From Minisyncoccota bacterium (GTDB lineage Bacteria > Patescibacteriota > Minisyncoccia > UBA6257 > HR35): a stretch of 7,577 nucleotides of DNA. Below are positions 5,576-7,577 of the stretch, one piece after another. Location: positions 1 through 7,577 of the forward strand of contig JAPYXA010000021.1 in assembly GCA_028276075.1 (NCBI GenBank), in the 5' to 3' direction. Under the pieces are notes generated by a model. It did no database searches, was not told the DNA's origin, and saw only the letters and a program-made list of their open reading frames with translations. A program made the translations under genes and the position numbers. Numbering within the stretch: position 1 is the stretch's first letter; each line of letters opens with the position of its first letter.

Positions 5576-7263
5576 TATTTTCTTCCTCCAAATGGCATTC
5601 TAGGCAAAAATGGATTAGTTTGTTGCTTGTTTTGGGGGATTTTTTCATTTATAACTTTAAAAATAAAAATCTCTCCCTCGCTTAATCCTTCTAAAACCTC
5701 AACAAATTCATCATTTGAGATACCTGTTTTAATGTATTTTTTATCTATTAATTCTTGAGAAATTTGAATAGGTTTTTCTATCTCTTTCTCTTGAGTGTTA
5801 AAATTTTTAATTACCAAAACATACTCTCCTTTTTTATCAGACTTAACAGCTGAAGTCGGAATTAATAAAACATTATCTTTCTTATCTATGATAATTTCAC
5901 CGTTAACTGACATTCCTGGTTTTATCTCTTTATTTTCTTTACCAATAGAAATTTTTACATCGTAACTAACAACTCCTTGATCTTCTACGCCTACTGGGCT
6001 TATTTCAAACACTCTTCCTTCCAATTTTAAATCAGGAAAAGCATCGAATGTTAAAATTACCTTATGTCCAATTTTTACTTTTGCAACATCTACTTCATTT
6101 AAAGAAATTTTTGCTATCTTTTGATTAGTTATTATTGTACCTACAGATTGATTTACAACAACTAAATCTCCTTTTTTGATTTTAAATTTTGATAAAATAC
6201 CACTTAAAGGAGCAATAATATAATAATCATTTAAATCATCTCTTAAATCTTCCAGTTTCTTTTTTGCTTGCTCTAAATCAAGTTCTTTTTGTTTAATTGA
6301 AAGCTCTAAATTTTTTTTATCAAAATCATAATTATTAACAATATCTTTATAAGAATTAATTTTTGAAATTATCTCAAATAAATTTTGCTTATACTGACCC
6401 AAACTATTCAAATAATTTGATAATTTCTGAAAATGATTTTCTATAATATCTTGTTTTTCATGAATTGCATTTTTTAACACCAAATCTTCCTTTATATACC
6501 TTAATATTTCTTTGCCTTCATTTACTAAATCATAAGAATCTAAAACTAGGTTATACGAATTTTCTATAATTTTTTCTTTAGTCTGAGAATCTTCTAAAAT
6601 ATTTTTAAAATTATCTGAAAGCTGTAAATATCTTGATTTTAAATTATTGTAAGCTAACTCTAGTTTTTGACTTTTACCTGCAAATAAAGGATTATAACTT
6701 TGATAGTACTCAAGATTATTATTATAGTCTTGGAAATCTTTATAAAAATAAATTTTTCTTATATCTTCAATAAAATTTGGATAAAAATTATAAAAATCAT
6801 TTAAAGCTAAAATTCCTTGATTTAAAGCTTTATTATAATCATCTCCTCTTAAAGTATTTTGGTATTGAAAATTTAATTTTTCCAAATTTAATTTTAAAGA
6901 TTCAATACTAACTTCTAAGTTTTTAATAAGAATCTCCTGATCTTTAATCGCTTTTTCAATATTTTTACTTTCTAATTGTGCTAAAATCTGACCCTCTTTT
7001 ACCTCTTCGCCTTCTCTAACATTTACATAAAGTACTTCACCTCCTGTTTTAGCTCTTGTCTCAATTTCTTCCACCGGAATAATTTCACCACTACCAGAAA
7101 TCTTAACCTCTATATTCCCTCTTTCAACTTTAGATAAAATATATTTTGAATTTTCTTTTTTGTAAATTTTAGAATATAGAAAATAAGAGGAAATTAAAAG
7201 AAATATAAAAATAAAGTAAAATTTTTTATTTTTAAAAATTTTTAAAGATAATTTTTTCATCAT
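5575..7263 (-). CDS. MacA/HlyD-like membrane-fusion (periplasmic adaptor) protein with an extended helical hairpin
   Basis: This 562-residue adaptor has a short basic cytoplasmic start, one membrane anchor (15-31), and a biotinyl-lipoyl-like domain split into two halves: TGGEVLYVNVREGEEVKEGQ (73-92), and APLSGILSKFKIKKGD (351-366). Beta-barrel (about 385-460) and membrane-proximal (about 461-545) domains follow, with KPGMSVNGEI and LLIPTSAV typical of the family. Between the lipoyl halves is a hairpin of about 245 residues, much longer than in classical MacA (total about 370 residues). Its outer parts are coiled coil, while the middle (about 140-310) is rich in Tyr, Asn and Leu. It would form the extracellular part of the exporter with the two downstream gene products. 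No TolC-like partner is present, which suits a cell without a classical outer membrane. ATGATG gives two adjacent starts; no Shine-Dalgarno sequence is visible. The C-terminal tail NPFLPRMPFGGRK is unusual but short. Confidence 0.9.
   Translation of the reverse strand: MMKKLSLKIFKNKKFYFIFIFLLISSYFLYSKIYKKENSKYILSKVERGNIEVKISGSGEIIPVEEIETRAKTGGEVLYVNVREGEEVKEGQILAQLESKNIEKAIKDQEILIKNLEVSIESLKLNLEKLNFQYQNTLRGDDYNKALNQGILALNDFYNFYPNFIEDIRKIYFYKDFQDYNNNLEYYQSYNPLFAGKSQKLELAYNNLKSRYLQLSDNFKNILEDSQTKEKIIENSYNLVLDSYDLVNEGKEILRYIKEDLVLKNAIHEKQDIIENHFQKLSNYLNSLGQYKQNLFEIISKINSYKDIVNNYDFDKKNLELSIKQKELDLEQAKKKLEDLRDDLNDYYIIAPLSGILSKFKIKKGDLVVVNQSVGTIITNQKIAKISLNEVDVAKVKIGHKVILTFDAFPDLKLEGRVFEISPVGVEDQGVVSYDVKISIGKENKEIKPGMSVNGEIIIDKKDNVLLIPTSAVKSDKKGEYVLVIKNFNTQEKEIEKPIQISQELIDKKYIKTGISNDEFVEVLEGLSEGEIFIFKVINEKIPQNKQQTNPFLPRMPFGGRK
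5585..5589 (-). promoter_or_regulatory. Shine-Dalgarno site of the ABC ATPase gene
   Basis: GGAGG lies inside the last codons of the adaptor gene (the Gly-Gly of FGGRK), 9 bases before the ATPase ATG. Most other starts in the window lack any such site, so this is a notable exception, and it suggests that the ribosomes retain a working anti-Shine-Dalgarno. Confidence 0.7.
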
Positions 7264-7280
7264 TGTGAAATTTTAATTAA

Positions 7281-7448
7281 TTATTTTAAATATTTTTCAA
7301 TTTTTTTAAATGAAAGTAAATATCCTCTAAATATTTCATTTTTTAATCTTCAATCATCTCTTGCTTCTTTAGCAATTATAACTTATCTTTTCTCGGTCAT
7401 CAAAGTAGACCCATAGAATTTTTTATCTTTATTATCTACATTTTTTAC
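7281..7448 (-). pseudogene. Probable AbrB/SpoVT-family regulator remnant
   Basis: One reading frame gives KFYGSTLMTEKR, stop, VIIAKEARDD, stop, then RLKNEIFRGYLLSFKKIEKYLK and a final TAA. The first two pieces resemble the swapped-hairpin DNA-binding domain of AbrB-like regulators, whose usual form is FYGSTTVTEKGQVVIPKEARD. The TAA at 7383-7385 stands where Gln (CAA) is expected, and the TGA at 7350-7352 falls just after EARDD. Gly to Arg and Pro to Ala changes further suggest decay. A start codon in frame is not evident: the nearby ATG at 7439-7441 is followed at once by TAG. Small AbrB-type genes often precede MacAB-like operons, so it may once have regulated the transporter. The match rests on about 25 residues. 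TGA as a sense codon would not rescue it because of the TAA. Confidence 0.5.
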
Positions 7449-7577
7449 CTACATTTTTCTTTTATATATTTCAACTGATTTAAATAGTCTTTATTAATTT
7501 CAATTAAAGATTTTTTATAATCTTTTAAAATTTTATTTTTTTCTATAGTAGAGGTCGAATTTTTTATCAAAATTTTG
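7445..7577 (-). CDS. C-terminal end of an unidentified protein (partial, enters from the right edge)
   Basis: An open frame runs from the right edge to a TAA at 7445-7447 and gives 43 residues rich in Lys, Ile and Asn. It includes EKNKILKDYKKSLIEINKDY and ends QLKYIKEKCR. The pattern of charged and aliphatic residues suggests an amphipathic helix or coiled coil. The composition is like that of the real genes here, and it is the only frame open over the whole stretch. No family is recognisable from this end. Because the adjacent remnant is decayed, this could also be part of a broken gene. Confidence 0.4.
   Translation of the reverse strand, partial: KILIKNSTSTIEKNKILKDYKKSLIEINKDYLNQLKYIKEKCR

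Noticed and set aside
7281..7448. UGA read as a sense codon (recoded genetic code)
   Set aside because: Only one in-frame TGA would benefit, the same frame also has a TAA, and no intact gene in the window contains an internal TGA.

Overview
The window is a compact, very AT-rich piece of bacterial genome. Every credible gene lies on the minus strand, every intact gene ends in TAA, and Shine-Dalgarno sequences are mostly absent. Two small proteins (a CPLC-motif membrane protein and a 171-residue helical protein) resemble families I associate with Candidate Phyla Radiation (Patescibacteria) genomes. A split MacB-type exporter with an oversized adaptor and no outer-membrane partner also fits a small monoderm-like cell of that group. 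This placement is inference from gene style, not from a marker gene.

Layout, read in transcription order (right to left). 7264-7577 is the decayed upstream flank: the last 43 codons of an unidentified protein entering from the right edge, then what looks like an AbrB/SpoVT-type regulator remnant with two in-frame stops. 7263-3638 is an intact three-gene transporter operon: a 562-residue membrane-fusion adaptor, an ABC ATPase and a MacB/FtsX-type permease, joined by a 1-bp overlap and a 12-bp gap. 3637-3531 is an AT-rich spacer with a possible weak terminator and promoter. 3530-1763 is a tight four-gene cluster: CPLC-motif membrane protein, 171-residue helical protein, HEPN protein and MNT nucleotidyltransferase (gaps of 9 and 3 bp, then an 8-bp overlap).

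1721-1 is a CopB-type (CPH motif) heavy-metal P-type ATPase, cut off by the left edge before its C-terminus. Its promoter is near perfect: consensus -35 and -10 boxes 17 bp apart, with a CsoR-like palindrome filling the spacer, placed so close to the ATG that the mRNA should be leaderless. The coding region is nevertheless broken by three frame disruptions: a 2-bp AG duplication, a repeat insertion, and a +1 change in a short homopolymer.

The most unusual observation is a set of short, CG-containing, roughly 10-nt-periodic inserts inside this ATPase gene. Two of them (1109-1144 and 1277-1314) share the same order of inter-CG spacer words but lie in opposite orientations, which suggests one small element family. 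One copy coincides with a frame change; the other reads through as a linker before a transmembrane helix. A third GC-rich stretch (1483-1510) may be related.

Functionally, the transporter operon probably exports or extracts an amphipathic or peptide-like substrate at the membrane. The HEPN/MNT pair is a nucleotidyltransferase module with no visible RNase motif in its HEPN part. The metal ATPase locus looks like a formerly copper-controlled efflux gene in decay, or one now making only a truncated 177-residue product.
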